This document shows positions 37,703 through 46,062 of a stretch of DNA of 64,000 bases, piece by piece; within the stretch, counting starts at the first letter, position 1; each line of letters starts with the position of its first letter. The DNA comes from 67-14 sp020438345 (lineage in GTDB: Bacteria; Actinomycetota; Thermoleophilia; Solirubrobacterales; 70-9). The stretch lies in contig CALMSY010000018.1 in the NCBI GenBank assembly GCA_937872475.1, positions 71,308 to 135,307 on the forward strand, in the 5' to 3' direction. Below the pieces are notes generated by a model. The model saw only the letters and a list, made by a program, of their open reading frames with translations. It searched no databases and was not told the origin of the DNA. Made by a program: the position numbers and the translations under genes.

Positions 37703-37813
37703 ACGCTCCCAGCTTCCGGCACCGTGGACTCCGGTAGCTTCCCGACGATTCCGGGATCCCGGTACCCCGACCTTTCCCGATTCCGGTACCCCGCCCTGCG
37801 GTAGCTTCCCGGC

Positions 37814-38545
37814 ATGAGCGCTGTAATCGAGGTGAAAGGTCTGGTCAAGGATTTCGGCAGCACCCGCGCTCTCGACGGCCTTGACCTGATCGTGGAACCA
37901 GGGCAGGTCCACGGTTTCCTCGGACCGAACGGTTCCGGCAAGTCGACCACCATCCGGGTGCTGCTGGGCCTGATCCGGGCCAGCGGTGGCAAAGCGCGGC
38001 TTTTCGGCGCGGACCCATGGTCTTGTGCGGTCGAGCTTCATCGTCGTCTGGCTTATGTGCCGGGAGATGTGAACCTCTGGCCCAACCTGACCGGTGGCGA
38101 GACGATCGACATGCTTGGTTCGCTTCGCGGCGGTCTCGATCCAGGTCGGCGCAAGGATCTTGTCGAACGGTTCGAGCTCGATTTGACCAAGAAGGCCTCG
38201 ACCTATTCGAAAGGCAATCGTCAGAAGGTTGCGCTGGTCGCGGCACTCGCCACCGATGCTGAACTGTTCATTTTCGACGAGCCGACTTCGGGGCTTGATC
38301 CGCTCAAGGAGGCGGTATTCCAGGAATGCGTGAAGGAGATTACGGGCAAGGGCCACACGATCCTGCTTTCGAGCCACATCCTCGGCCAGGTCCAGCATCT
38401 TGCTGACACCTTCACGATCATCCGGCAGGGCCGGACCCTTGAAACCGGGTCGCTAGAACACCTGAGGAAACTGGCCGCCAGCGCGGGCAAGGATCCCGGC
38501 TCGCTCAGCCTTGAGGATCTCTTCCTCGGCGTCTATTCGGGCTGA
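37814..38545 (+). CDS. ABC transporter ATP-binding protein
   Basis: A 243-residue nucleotide-binding subunit of an ABC-2-type exporter. Walker A FLGPNGSGKSTTIRVLLG, Q-loop region YVPGDVNLWPNLTGGE, a divergent signature YSKGNRQKVALVAAL, Walker B LFIFDEPTSGLDPL and the H-loop ILLSSHILGQVQHLAD are visible. The degenerate signature (YSKGN rather than LSGGQ) is common in this group. Its last base is shared with the start of the permease, so the two are coupled. Confidence 0.93.
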   Translation: MSAVIEVKGLVKDFGSTRALDGLDLIVEPGQVHGFLGPNGSGKSTTIRVLLGLIRASGGKARLFGADPWSCAVELHRRLAYVPGDVNLWPNLTGGETIDMLGSLRGGLDPGRRKDLVERFELDLTKKASTYSKGNRQKVALVAALATDAELFIFDEPTSGLDPLKEAVFQECVKEITGKGHTILLSSHILGQVQHLADTFTIIRQGRTLETGSLEHLRKLAASAGKDPGSLSLEDLFLGVYSG

Positions 38546-40125
38546 TGGCCGGATTGGCCGGAACCGGGGATGCGATTCGTTTCGCGTTGAAACGGGACCG
38601 TTTGATCCTGCCGGTCTGCATTGCCGGACTGGTCGGCTGGATGGCGATCTATGTGATCAGCTACAGCGGGCTTTACGGCACCCAGGCCGAGCTCAATGCC
38701 CTTTACGAGAGTGTCGCCGGCAACCCGGCCCTGGTCGCGATGACCGGCCCGACCGGGGGCTTGCATTCTCTTGGCGGCGCCACCGCCTGGGAGAGCCTGC
38801 CGGTCGTCTCGATCATCAGCGGGGTCTTCGCGATGTTCAGCGTGATCCGTCACAGCCGGGCCGAGGAAGAAGACGGCCGCACGGAGTTGCTGCTGGCATC
38901 TGGTTCGGGGCGGTTCGCTCCACTTGCCGCGGCGTTGATCGTCACCGCGGCGGCACTGATGGTCGCCGCGGCCGGTTACCTGGTGATTCTCGCGGCCTGG
39001 GGGTACGAGGTTGGACCTTCGGTCCTGCTTTCACTGGCGATTCTCGGATTCGGTCTGGTCATCACCGGAACCACTGCGGTCTTCTCCCAGGTGACTGGCA
39101 AGGCGCGGGCCGCAAGAGGCCTGGTCGGGGTGGTGATCGGGGTCGCCTGGCTGCTCAGGGCGATCGGTGACACCGGTGATGGCACCCTCAGCTGGTTTTC
39201 ACCGTTGGGCTGGGCCCAGCAGACCAGGCCATTCTGGGAGAACCTCTGGTGGCCGTTGCTACTGCCCCTTGCCGCAACCGGATTCACGGTTTCACTCAGT
39301 TTCTGGCTGCTGGCCCGCCGTGACATCGGCAGCGGGCTGGTCCAGCCACGTCCCGGCCCGTCTGCCGCCTCGCCTTCGATCCTCCATCCGCTCGGGTTTT
39401 CTTTCCGCCTTCAGCGCGGCACTGTCATCGCCTGGACATTGATGCTTTTCGTTTACGGGTTCGCGGTCGGAGCCGTCGGCAACAACATCGAGGATCTAGT
39501 CAGTTCGAGTGCCGCCTTCACCGAGGCGCTGGGTTCAGTCGGTGGTGATCTGCTCGATTCCTATTTCGCTTCGATCCTGAGTGTGATCGCGATTCTCGGT
39601 GCGGGCTTCACGATCAGCTCGGTTTTGCGACCCCATGCCGAGGAAAGCCGGGATCGCGCATCACTTCTGCTCAGTGCCCCACTCGGGAAGCTGCGCTGGG
39701 TTGCGGGCCACACCCTGATCGCATACGCGGCGAGCGCAGTGATGATCGCTCTGACCGGCCTGGGTCTCGGCATTGGCCTTGGAGTGGCGACAGGGGATTT
39801 CAGCCAGTCCGGGAAGCTCCTCGCGGCGGGGTTCGCCCAGGCTCCTGCGATGTGGCTGACCGGAAGCCTGGCCCTGCTTCTTTTCGGCATCTCGTCCCGG
39901 CTCAGTTCATTGGCCTGGGCTCTCCTGGCCGGTTTCGTCCTGATCTGGACCCTGGCGTCCTTCGGCAATCTGCCGGAATGGCTGGTTGACCTCTCCCCTT
40001 TCTCCCATGTGCCGGCGGTTCCCGCTGTCGCGCTGGACTTGACTCCGCTATTCGTGATGACCGCCCTGTCGATCGTCATCACGGCGGCGGGTTTGGCCCT
40101 CTGGCGCCGCCGTGACCTGCTTTGA
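38545..40125 (+). CDS. ABC-2 type exporter permease
   Basis: A 526-residue integral membrane protein with about twelve hydrophobic segments in two similar halves (residues ~1-250 and ~275-526). Each half begins with a cytoplasmic amphipathic stretch and the motif SVIRHSRAEEEDGRTELLLASGSGR or SVLRPHAEESRDRASLLLSAP. This duplicated layout matches polyketide-antibiotic exporters (tetronasin-type), where one permease polypeptide pairs with a single ATPase dimer. Substrate unknown. It partners the gene at 37814. Confidence 0.85.
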   Translation: MAGLAGTGDAIRFALKRDRLILPVCIAGLVGWMAIYVISYSGLYGTQAELNALYESVAGNPALVAMTGPTGGLHSLGGATAWESLPVVSIISGVFAMFSVIRHSRAEEEDGRTELLLASGSGRFAPLAAALIVTAAALMVAAAGYLVILAAWGYEVGPSVLLSLAILGFGLVITGTTAVFSQVTGKARAARGLVGVVIGVAWLLRAIGDTGDGTLSWFSPLGWAQQTRPFWENLWWPLLLPLAATGFTVSLSFWLLARRDIGSGLVQPRPGPSAASPSILHPLGFSFRLQRGTVIAWTLMLFVYGFAVGAVGNNIEDLVSSSAAFTEALGSVGGDLLDSYFASILSVIAILGAGFTISSVLRPHAEESRDRASLLLSAPLGKLRWVAGHTLIAYAASAVMIALTGLGLGIGLGVATGDFSQSGKLLAAGFAQAPAMWLTGSLALLLFGISSRLSSLAWALLAGFVLIWTLASFGNLPEWLVDLSPFSHVPAVPAVALDLTPLFVMTALSIVITAAGLALWRRRDLL

Positions 40126-40186
40126 ACCGGTATTGGCATTGGTGGCGTTGAGGTAGCGGCTCTGGCTTTCTGGAATTCTTCCCGGC

Positions 40187-40819
40187 GTGAAGAGTCGTCT
40201 GCGCTACGAGCGGGGTTCGATCGAGTTCAACCGTGTGGTCACGCTGACCGACGGCATCTATGCGATCGCGATGACCCTGCTGGTCCTCACGATCGGTATT
40301 CCCAGGGTGGATCCGGATGGTCTGCTTGATGAACTCAAAGCCATCGATGGAGACATTCTCACCTACGTGATCTCGATCGCGATCCTGGGCTATTTCTGGA
40401 TTTCAAACCATCGATTCGTCCGACATCTTGCCTCGATGGACCCCACCTACGCTGGTCTCAACGTGATCTGCCTCGCGTTGGTCGCGTTCCTGCCCCTGCC
40501 GACCGCCCTGCTCGACCGCTATTCAACCGAGCCGGTAACGGTGGTCCTTTACCTTTCGATCCTGCTGCTGATCAGCCTGATGGAGGTTGCCCTTTTCGCC
40601 TGGGCCCACCACCGCCGGCTTTTCACAGCCGATCCCTCTGCGAGAGCGGTCCGGTACGGGGTGCTGATCGCCCTTCTGCCGGTGCTCGTTTTCATCACCG
40701 CGATACCGATCGGTCTGCTTTCTTCCTCGACCGTGTCCCTGGCCCTCTGGATCCTGATCTGCTTCCCGATCAGGATCTACCTCGACCGTCAACTGGGTCC
40801 GGGTTCCGACTATCTGTGA
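40187..40819 (+). CDS. TMEM175/DUF1211-family potassium channel-like protein
   Basis: A 210-residue protein from GTG 40187 with six hydrophobic segments. The family filter motif lies in the first helix: FNRVVTLTDGIYAIAMTLLVLTIGIP (usually FSDGVFAIAITLLVL). Bacterial TMEM175 proteins form tetrameric K+-permeable channels in the cytoplasmic membrane. ISIAILGYFWISNHRFVRHL in helix 2-3 is also characteristic. It stands between the ABC genes and the tRNA, 57 bp upstream of the tRNA gene, and may share a transcript. Confidence 0.8.
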   Translation: MKSRLRYERGSIEFNRVVTLTDGIYAIAMTLLVLTIGIPRVDPDGLLDELKAIDGDILTYVISIAILGYFWISNHRFVRHLASMDPTYAGLNVICLALVAFLPLPTALLDRYSTEPVTVVLYLSILLLISLMEVALFAWAHHRRLFTADPSARAVRYGVLIALLPVLVFITAIPIGLLSSSTVSLALWILICFPIRIYLDRQLGPGSDYL

Positions 40820-40875
40820 TCAATCGGCGCCAGCCGCCGGACGCGGCCCGCCATCATCTAGACTCTCCGTCCCCT

Positions 40876-40949
40876 GCCGGGGTAGCTCAGCTGGTTAGAG
40901 CAGCGGAATCATAATCCGCGTGTCGGGGGTTCGAGTCCCTCCCCCGGTA
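40876..40949 (+). tRNA. tRNA-Met (CAT), target of the integrated element
   Basis: A 74-nt cloverleaf: acceptor GCCGGGG with CCCCGGT (one G-U pair at the end), D arm CTCAGCTGGTTAGAG, anticodon stem GCGGA/TCCGC with loop ATCATAA giving CAT, T arm GGGGG-TTCGAGT-CCCTC, discriminator A. CCA is not encoded. The D-arm and lack of initiator features favour elongator Met, though tRNA-Ile2 (lysidine-modified CAT) cannot be excluded. Its 3' half is repeated at 51504. Confidence 0.93.
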
Positions 40950-40952
40950 CTT
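40908..40952 (+). repeat. attL (45-bp direct repeat inside tRNA-Met)
   Basis: Runs from the anticodon loop (ATCATAATCC) through the T arm to GGTACTT, 45 bp. It differs from attR at one base (TTCGAG here, TTCAAG there). The tRNA gene stays whole on this side. Confidence 0.92.
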
Positions 40953-41020
40953 CTGGAAACCCGCTCACAGAGCGAAATTCCCTCCCCGCCACTCGCCCCA
41001 ATACCCCGGAAACAGCGGGG

Positions 41021-41040
41021 GTGTCACGGAAAGTGTCACG
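41021..41040 (+). promoter_or_regulatory. paired GTGTCACG sites, left end (candidate integrase arm sites)
   Basis: Two GTGTCACG octamers in the same orientation at 41021-41028 and 41033-41040, 12 bp apart and ~70 bp inside attL. The same pair occurs near attR at 51388 and 51399. Position and pairing fit arm-type integrase sites. Confidence 0.5.
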
Positions 41041-41106
41041 TGGCCGAACGCAAGCCAACCAAATCGGCTCAAGGACTGCGTCCGCTTCACTCGGAACACT
41101 TCGGGC

Positions 41107-41643
41107 ATGGACCTACCTACCATCGGAGAATTTGCTCAAGTCGTCGGCCCTACTGCTGCGGCCGTTGCCGCGGGTGCCTCCCTTCGGTCGGTCCAGTTGA
41201 ACCGACGTCAAGCACGAGAGGCGGTCCTACCCCATCTATCGATTCAACCAATCGCCGACACCAGAACTGGCAGGGCCGGAGCCGTGATCTACAACGGAGG
41301 AGCAGGACCCGCCAGGGGTGCCATGTTCTCGATGGTCTACAACGGTTCGGGCGCTTGCGGATATATCGGCCACGGCATCATCAGACCCGGAGAAGTTGTC
41401 CAAGTTCGGTCTGAGATTCCGCTTCACGAAGACACAGAGAGCGCGATGATCGTTTGCTGCCGAGATCCATTCGGAGACCTTCACACCTGGACTTCAAGAG
41501 AAGATCATGCGGTCGTCAAGAAAGCCAAACTGGAAGCGGGCTTCCTCCCCGGAAACCTTGAGGACAGAATCAAGCAGGCCTACCCCGATCTCAATCTCGG
41601 CACGATCGAGTGGGTCGGACACGAAATGAGCCGCGCTCAATAG
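41107..41643 (+). CDS. membrane-anchored protein of unknown function, first gene of the element
   Basis: 178 residues. A weakly hydrophobic N-terminal segment (FAQVVGPTAAAVAAGASLRSV) could be a membrane anchor, followed by basic NRRQAREA. Then comes a beta-sandwich-like domain whose VIYNGGAGPARGAMFSMVYN resembles the N-x-G-x-GPA motif of proteins often found as N-terminally anchored sensors near defence or effector genes. It ends TIEWVGHEMSRAQ. No enzyme motif. It has a weak ribosome site and lies 128 bp upstream of the HipA-like gene on the same strand, so it may belong to that cargo unit. Confidence 0.55.
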   Translation: MDLPTIGEFAQVVGPTAAAVAAGASLRSVQLNRRQAREAVLPHLSIQPIADTRTGRAGAVIYNGGAGPARGAMFSMVYNGSGACGYIGHGIIRPGEVVQVRSEIPLHEDTESAMIVCCRDPFGDLHTWTSREDHAVVKKAKLEAGFLPGNLEDRIKQAYPDLNLGTIEWVGHEMSRAQ

Positions 41644-41770
41644 CCCCGCTGTCAGGTCCAGGCGCGGCTACGAACCAACTCCGGACGAGTCCAGCTCGGC
41701 TCTGCGGAACTAGACGGTAATCAGCCGTGCCCCGAGGTGTTGAGACCCAAACTGCCGGTATGTTTGCCCC

Positions 41771-42526
41771 GTGTCAATTATCAGAGGGGGAGTCGAGGGT
41801 GTCGTCGCCATCCTGCCGGGCAACGTCGCCCGGACCGCTTGTCGTCCTATCCTCGTTCAGGCCGAAGACGGCCACGACTATTGGTGCAAAGTCGTCGAGA
41901 ATCCCATGAGCGACCGCGTACCGACGAACGAACTCATCGCTGCTGGCATCGGGGAAAAGCTTGGAGTCGCGATGCCGAAGACTCGAATCATGGATGTCAC
42001 CGAGCTGATCGGCTGGGAGTTCGTCGAAGGCAGATTCATAAGAAACCGTTGGGCGTTCGGATCGCGGAACGTCATTGGAGGCACACCCACCCACGATCTC
42101 AAGCATGAGCAGCGAGACGGCAATTCCAAACGATACGTGGGGTTCTACGCCCTGTACGATTTGCTCGTCGGTGGCGATCCCCAATGGTTGATTAACGTGA
42201 CCGATGACCACGGCTACTTAAGCTTCGACCACGGCCACTTTTTCCCAGGAGGCCCCGATTGGTCCACTCGGTCGCTTCGACCAGCACTCCAGACCGAAGC
42301 GCACCGACTAAACCAACCTCCAGGGAACCTAGACCTGGACGAAGTCAACCGCGTTGGCACGGCAATTGAGAGTCTGTCGCGAGCCGACATCGATGAGGTC
42401 GTTTCCCGCGTGCCTCCGGAATGGCCCGTTTCTGACCCAGAGCTCGCCGCGCTCGCTGGCTTCATCGATGCAAGGCGAGAAACGGTCACGGCCCGCTTGC
42501 GGGAACGACTAGGCTTGGACAACTGA
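41771..42526 (+). CDS. HipA-like kinase-fold protein (HipA_2 type)
   Basis: A 251-residue protein from GTG 41771. The pattern fits the short HipA-like family that lacks the HipB-binding N-terminal domain. KVVENPMSDRVPTNELIAAGIGEKLGVAMP is the usual opening with a catalytic-Lys-like residue; later come DLLVGGDPQWLIN (catalytic-loop position) and YLSFDHGHFFPGG (DFG-like Asp). HipA kinases phosphorylate targets such as GltX; substrates of this short group are unknown. No hipB-like gene precedes it. Its TGA overlaps the next ATG (TGATG), giving tight coupling to the DUF3037 protein. Confidence 0.75.
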   Translation: MSIIRGGVEGVVAILPGNVARTACRPILVQAEDGHDYWCKVVENPMSDRVPTNELIAAGIGEKLGVAMPKTRIMDVTELIGWEFVEGRFIRNRWAFGSRNVIGGTPTHDLKHEQRDGNSKRYVGFYALYDLLVGGDPQWLINVTDDHGYLSFDHGHFFPGGPDWSTRSLRPALQTEAHRLNQPPGNLDLDEVNRVGTAIESLSRADIDEVVSRVPPEWPVSDPELAALAGFIDARRETVTARLRERLGLDN

Positions 42527-43371
42527 TGGGCTACCAGTACTCGATCATCTATTTCGTGCCGGACTCGATGTCGATCGAGCGCGTGAGCGTGGGAATAATC
42601 GCCACCGATTCCAACCGTAGATGGGATGTCCGGCTCACCCCAAGCTTTCGACGGGTTCGGGCGCTCGATACCTGGGCTACATGGGACACTGCGTCGTCGA
42701 TTCTTGACGAGATCCGCCACCAAACGCAAAGTCAACTGGATGTGGAAGGCTCAAACCGTCAGGTGACTTCTACCTGGTTAGAAGAGCTTTCCTCCGCCCT
42801 AAACGGTCCGATCCAGATAACCGACCCAGTACCGATTCGGGCCACTTCTCTCAGGGAAGCCATCGAACTGGCTTTCAACCGTTTCGTGCCACAGCAGCAC
42901 AGGCGTCTCACTGAAAGACGGCGACAGAAGACGCTCGCAAAGAACGTGACCCAGGAGATTTTCGACAACTTCGGTGTCGGCACCGCGGTGAAGAAATCGG
43001 CTCAGTTCTCGAGTGGCGTCTACGAGTACGAATTCGACTTCTTCCTCCACAACGGACGGGGTCTCCAGTTGACCCAATGCTGGTCGTTCGACCTGAGCGA
43101 TCAACGTCGTTTGGCCCGTAACGTCCGCTCTTGGGGATGGATCGTGAATGAACTTCGCCGAAGTGGTGGCCTGGTAAAGACGACCGACAACCAAACTTTC
43201 GAGATTGACAAAGAACTTGAGGTTGCTTCGGTGTACGTGGAGCCCACTACCGGACGTTCCGAAGCCCTTCTTCAAGCCGAGAGCATCTTCGAGGAACTCG
43301 AAGTCAACGCGGTACCCATCTCTGACGCCGAACGGGTCGGCGAACGCGCTCAAGAACTGCTCGGCGTTTGA
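42526..43371 (+). CDS. DUF3037-type protein coupled to the HipA-like kinase
   Basis: 281 residues. The start YQYSIIYFVPDSMSIERVSVGIIATD followed by WDVRLTPSFRRVRALD matches the DUF3037 N-terminus (short strands, then RV-x-VG-I/V). The central FNRFVPQQHRRLTERRRQKTLAKNVTQEIFDNFG and YEYEFDFFLHNGRGLQLTQCWSFDLSD suggest a second nuclease-like or binding domain. I know of DUF3037/HipA_2 gene pairs but not of a proven function. It starts on the last base of the kinase stop and ends 146 bp before the XRE gene. It may regulate the kinase as antitoxin, or be the effector. Confidence 0.65.
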   Translation: MGYQYSIIYFVPDSMSIERVSVGIIATDSNRRWDVRLTPSFRRVRALDTWATWDTASSILDEIRHQTQSQLDVEGSNRQVTSTWLEELSSALNGPIQITDPVPIRATSLREAIELAFNRFVPQQHRRLTERRRQKTLAKNVTQEIFDNFGVGTAVKKSAQFSSGVYEYEFDFFLHNGRGLQLTQCWSFDLSDQRRLARNVRSWGWIVNELRRSGGLVKTTDNQTFEIDKELEVASVYVEPTTGRSEALLQAESIFEELEVNAVPISDAERVGERAQELLGV

Positions 43372-43470
43372 CAACCGGCCCGTTCGCACAGTTTTTCCGT
43401 CCGACGGGCTAGCAATACTCTTCCCAACCTTCCGGTCCCGGCTGACCGACAAAGGGGGCCAGTGGTAGGC

Positions 43471-43517
43471 GCGACGCCGCTACGTAAATCGAAACCGAGA
43501 TTTACGAGGAGCGTCGC
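43471..43517 (+). promoter_or_regulatory. nested inverted repeats over the XRE ribosome site
   Basis: An outer perfect pair GCGACGC (43471-43477) and GCGTCGC (43511-43517) encloses an inner pair CGTAAATC (43483-43490) and GATTTACG (43499-43506). The structure ends at the base before ATG 43518 and covers the GAGGA ribosome site. It could be an operator for the XRE protein, a translation-blocking hairpin, or both. Confidence 0.65.
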
Positions 43518-43769
43518 ATGCGGTCGAAAGACCACCCCAAAGACCACGAAAACGGCACCCATCAGCCGACTCCGCTTGGCGTTTTCCGGTTCGCCTCTGG
43601 CATCAGTAGGCGGGAACTGGCCGAGAAGGCTGGTATCTCTAGAAACGGACTTGCTTGCCTCGAGCGAGGCGAGTATCTGCCGCGACTAAGCACCGCCAAG
43701 GCACTGGCTGAAGTCCTAGGAGTTCCGATACAGGAGCTTTTTCCGGAGGTAGGCGATGCCGCGGAGTAA
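43518..43769 (+). CDS. XRE-family transcriptional regulator
   Basis: An 83-residue protein that is essentially one Cro/CI-type helix-turn-helix: FASGISRRELAEKAGISRNGLACLERGEYLPRLSTAKALAEVLGVPIQELF. The first ~20 residues are a polar arm. It stands at the head of the rightward gene run and is preceded by the nested palindromes at 43471-43517, so autoregulation is likely. It probably acts as the lysogeny-type switch of the element, controlling replication and small genes. The 3' end overlaps the next gene by 14 bp. Confidence 0.88.
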   Translation: MRSKDHPKDHENGTHQPTPLGVFRFASGISRRELAEKAGISRNGLACLERGEYLPRLSTAKALAEVLGVPIQELFPEVGDAAE

Positions 43770-44337
43770 CTCGCCCACCAGAAAGGCCGTCGATGGATTC
43801 CGGATCGCTCACCCCAGTTTTCGGGACTTTGACGCATTGCGAGCCCGATTCGACGGGCTAACTGGTGCCGACTGGCTCGATCTCTTCGAGTCGCTTCCAG
43901 AGCACGTCAAGGACGCAATGTGGCAGCGCGAGCGAGTTCAGATCGATGCCCGCCGCTTCGCGAACGGATCAGGACCGTTCGTTTCACGCAGGCCGAAGCG
44001 GACGCGGCGATCGGCACCTGCCCGGAGCTTTCTACCTAGTGACGAGTGGCGACGCGGCACCGAAGCCCTGGCCTCGATTCCTGCCGAAACCTACCTTTCG
44101 GTCCTGGTACCGGATACCGACCCGAATCGCGGCAAATGCCACTGTCCGCTTCCAGACCACGACGACAACAACCCATCTTGCACCTACAAGGATTCTGTTT
44201 GGTACTGCCACGTATGCGCCACCGGCGGCGGCATCTTCCAACTCGGCTCCGCTCTCAGCGGCCTCGGTGACCACGGCGACCAGTTCGGAGACCTTCGCTG
44301 CTGGCTCGCCGATCGAATGCTCGGAGTGGCCGCGTGA
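43756..44337 (+). CDS. CHC2 zinc-finger, primase-like protein
   Basis: 193 residues. The C-terminal third carries a DnaG-type zinc-binding domain: KCHCPLPDHDDNNPSCTY (Cys, Cys, His), then WYCHVCATGGGIFQLG (Cys, Cys), as in CHC2 fingers that recognise primer templates. The N-terminal half (RDFDALRARFDGLTGADWLDLFESLPEH) is helical and not recognised. There is no TOPRIM or AEP catalytic domain in the gene; priming may come from the neighbouring helicase protein or the host. Its stop overlaps the GTG of the helicase gene (GTGA). Confidence 0.82.
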   Translation: MPRSNSPTRKAVDGFRIAHPSFRDFDALRARFDGLTGADWLDLFESLPEHVKDAMWQRERVQIDARRFANGSGPFVSRRPKRTRRSAPARSFLPSDEWRRGTEALASIPAETYLSVLVPDTDPNRGKCHCPLPDHDDNNPSCTYKDSVWYCHVCATGGGIFQLGSALSGLGDHGDQFGDLRCWLADRMLGVAA

Positions 44338-45707
44338 TTACCGACGACCAGCGCCACGCCCTGGAGCAGATCCAGGCCGCGCCGACGAGGTTTCACAATC
44401 TCTCCGATGCCGGGAACGCTCTCAGGTTCGCCGACCAGCACGGCCACCGACTCAGGTTCAACGCCGCATCCGGGAAGTGGCTGATCTGGAGCTTCTCATT
44501 CTGGTCTGAAGACCGCGACGGCGAGGTCATGCGACTCGCGAAAGCTACGGCCCGGTCGATCTTCACCGAGGCTGCTGCCGAGGAAGACGAAGCCACTCGC
44601 AAGAAACTGGCCGGTCACGCGGTCAAGACGGAGGCGAAGTCACGTCTAGAGGCAATGGTCGCACTGGCTTCCTCGGAGCCGGGAATCGTGGTGCTTCCGG
44701 AGCAGCTCGACAAGAACCCGGACCTGCTCGCATGCCCTAACGTCACGATCGACCTTCGGACCGGGGAAGCCAAAGCACCGGACCCCGATGATCTAATCAC
44801 CCGCTCAACCGGGATTCATTTCAGTCCAGACGCAGAGTGCCCGAGGTTTCTCAGGTTCCTGCTCGAAGTCTTCGAAGGAGACCAGGAGCTTGCCGATTTC
44901 ATCCAACGATGGGTCGGCTACATCCTCACCGGCCACACGACCGAACACGCCTTCCTGCTCGCCTACGGCCCCAAAGGCAGAGGCGGCAAGTCCGTACTCG
45001 CCAACGTCCTGCGAAAGCTGCTCGGTGACTACGCCGCCGTAGCCGACTTCGAGACCTTCACCCGCACCCGAGGCGACCAGGGACCACGAAACGACCTAGC
45101 CCGCCTCGACGGAGTACGCGCCGTATTCGCCTCCGAAGGACAAGCAGGCCGCAGGCTCGACGAAGCCACGGTCAAACAACTAACCGGAGGCGACCCCGTA
45201 GTTGCCCGGTTCCTCTACGCCGAGACGTTCGAGTATCTCCCCCAGTTCAAGCTCTGGCTCACCACCAACCGCCGGCCACGAATCGACGGTGGCGACGAAG
45301 CCATCTGGAGCCGCGTCCGCGAGATCCCCTTCATGGCCGACTTCCGAGGCCGCGAAGACCGCAACCTCGAACAAACCCTCCAGGCCGAGCTACCCGGAAT
45401 CCTCAACTGGGCCATCCAAGGCACCCTGAAATGGCGCAAGCACGGTCTCGGCACCGCCCAGGCGATCGAAGCCTCCACAGCGGACTACAGGGCCGGAGAA
45501 GACATCCTCGGCAGCTTCCTCGCCGACCGCTGCGAACTCGACGGTGAAACCCTGACAGCAGCATTCAGGGAAGCCTTCGAGGCCTACTGCGAAGAACTCG
45601 GCGAAGACCCACCGAACGCCCGGATTCTCGGACGGGAACTGGCAACCAGAGGAATCTCAAGAGGCGGCGCAGGACGACGCTACTACCGGGGAGTTCGGGT
45701 CAAATGA
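44334..45707 (+). CDS. SF3 helicase, P4/D5-type phage replication protein
   Basis: 457 residues from GTG 44334. The N-terminal ~150 residues are a D5_N-like region (LSDAGNALRFADQHGHRLRFNAASGKWLIW). The superfamily 3 helicase core follows: AYGPKGRGGKSVLANVLRKLLG (Walker A), LDGVRAVFASEGQAGRRLDEATVKQLTGGD (Walker B and motif C region), then KLWLTTNRRPRIDGGDEAIWSRVREIPF (sensor/arginine region). The C-terminal ~90 residues hold a winged-helix (LTAAFREAFEAYCEELGEDPP). Such proteins drive theta replication of satellites and plasmids from a nearby origin. It is coupled to the zinc-finger gene and followed by the TGACGTCACT repeats. Confidence 0.9.
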   Translation: MITDDQRHALEQIQAAPTRFHNLSDAGNALRFADQHGHRLRFNAASGKWLIWSFSFWSEDRDGEVMRLAKATARSIFTEAAAEEDEATRKKLAGHAVKTEAKSRLEAMVALASSEPGIVVLPEQLDKNPDLLACPNVTIDLRTGEAKAPDPDDLITRSTGIHFSPDAECPRFLRFLLEVFEGDQELADFIQRWVGYILTGHTTEHAFLLAYGPKGRGGKSVLANVLRKLLGDYAAVADFETFTRTRGDQGPRNDLARLDGVRAVFASEGQAGRRLDEATVKQLTGGDPVVARFLYAETFEYLPQFKLWLTTNRRPRIDGGDEAIWSRVREIPFMADFRGREDRNLEQTLQAELPGILNWAIQGTLKWRKHGLGTAQAIEASTADYRAGEDILGSFLADRCELDGETLTAAFREAFEAYCEELGEDPPNARILGRELATRGISRGGAGRRYYRGVRVK

Positions 45708-45738
45708 CCACCCCGACGATGCCAAGAGTGCCGTTAGC

Positions 45739-45815
45739 TGACGTCACTCTCCATAACTTTCACCAATTCCCCCATATAGGGAGAGTTACTGAAAGTGACG
45801 TCACTAAACGTCACT
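45739..45815. other. TGACGTCACT repeats after the helicase gene (candidate replication origin)
   Basis: TGACGTCACT occurs at 45739-45748 and 45796-45805. The second copy is part of a perfect 12-bp palindrome AGTGACGTCACT, and a shorter ACGTCACT follows at 45808. Between them lies an AT-richer stretch with ATAACTTTCA/TGAAAGT. It sits in the only sizeable gap behind the SF3 helicase, where P4-like replicators often carry iterons. Confidence 0.45.
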
Positions 45816-45837
45816 CACGACCGATCGGCGACGCTCG

Positions 45838-46062
45838 ATGATCGCCATTCGATCGCAGATCGCCACCGCTGTCCGCTGGGCCAACGTGGTCTACGAACGC
45901 CTCGGCGACGACCAGGCCCGCGACACCTTCGCTGCCATATGGGACGACCTAGAACGCAAGGTGACCGCTGCCGAGGCCGCAGGAGACATCGCCGCTGTCG
46001 AAACCGCGCTAACCGACTGGCGACAGACCGTTGCTGGCCGCTTCGAGGAGGCGACCAAGTGA
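45838..46062 (+). CDS. small helical protein of the element, function unknown
   Basis: 74 residues, starting right after the repeat region (MIAIRSQIATAVRWANVVYE). It looks all-helical with acidic and alanine-rich repeats (DDLERKVTAAEAAGDIAAVETALTDWRQ). No motif recognised. Its TGA overlaps the next GTG, so it heads the coupled block 45838-46833. Size and position resemble the small accessory proteins in the replication modules of phages and satellites. Confidence 0.55.
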   Translation: MIAIRSQIATAVRWANVVYERLGDDQARDTFAAIWDDLERKVTAAEAAGDIAAVETALTDWRQTVAGRFEEATK

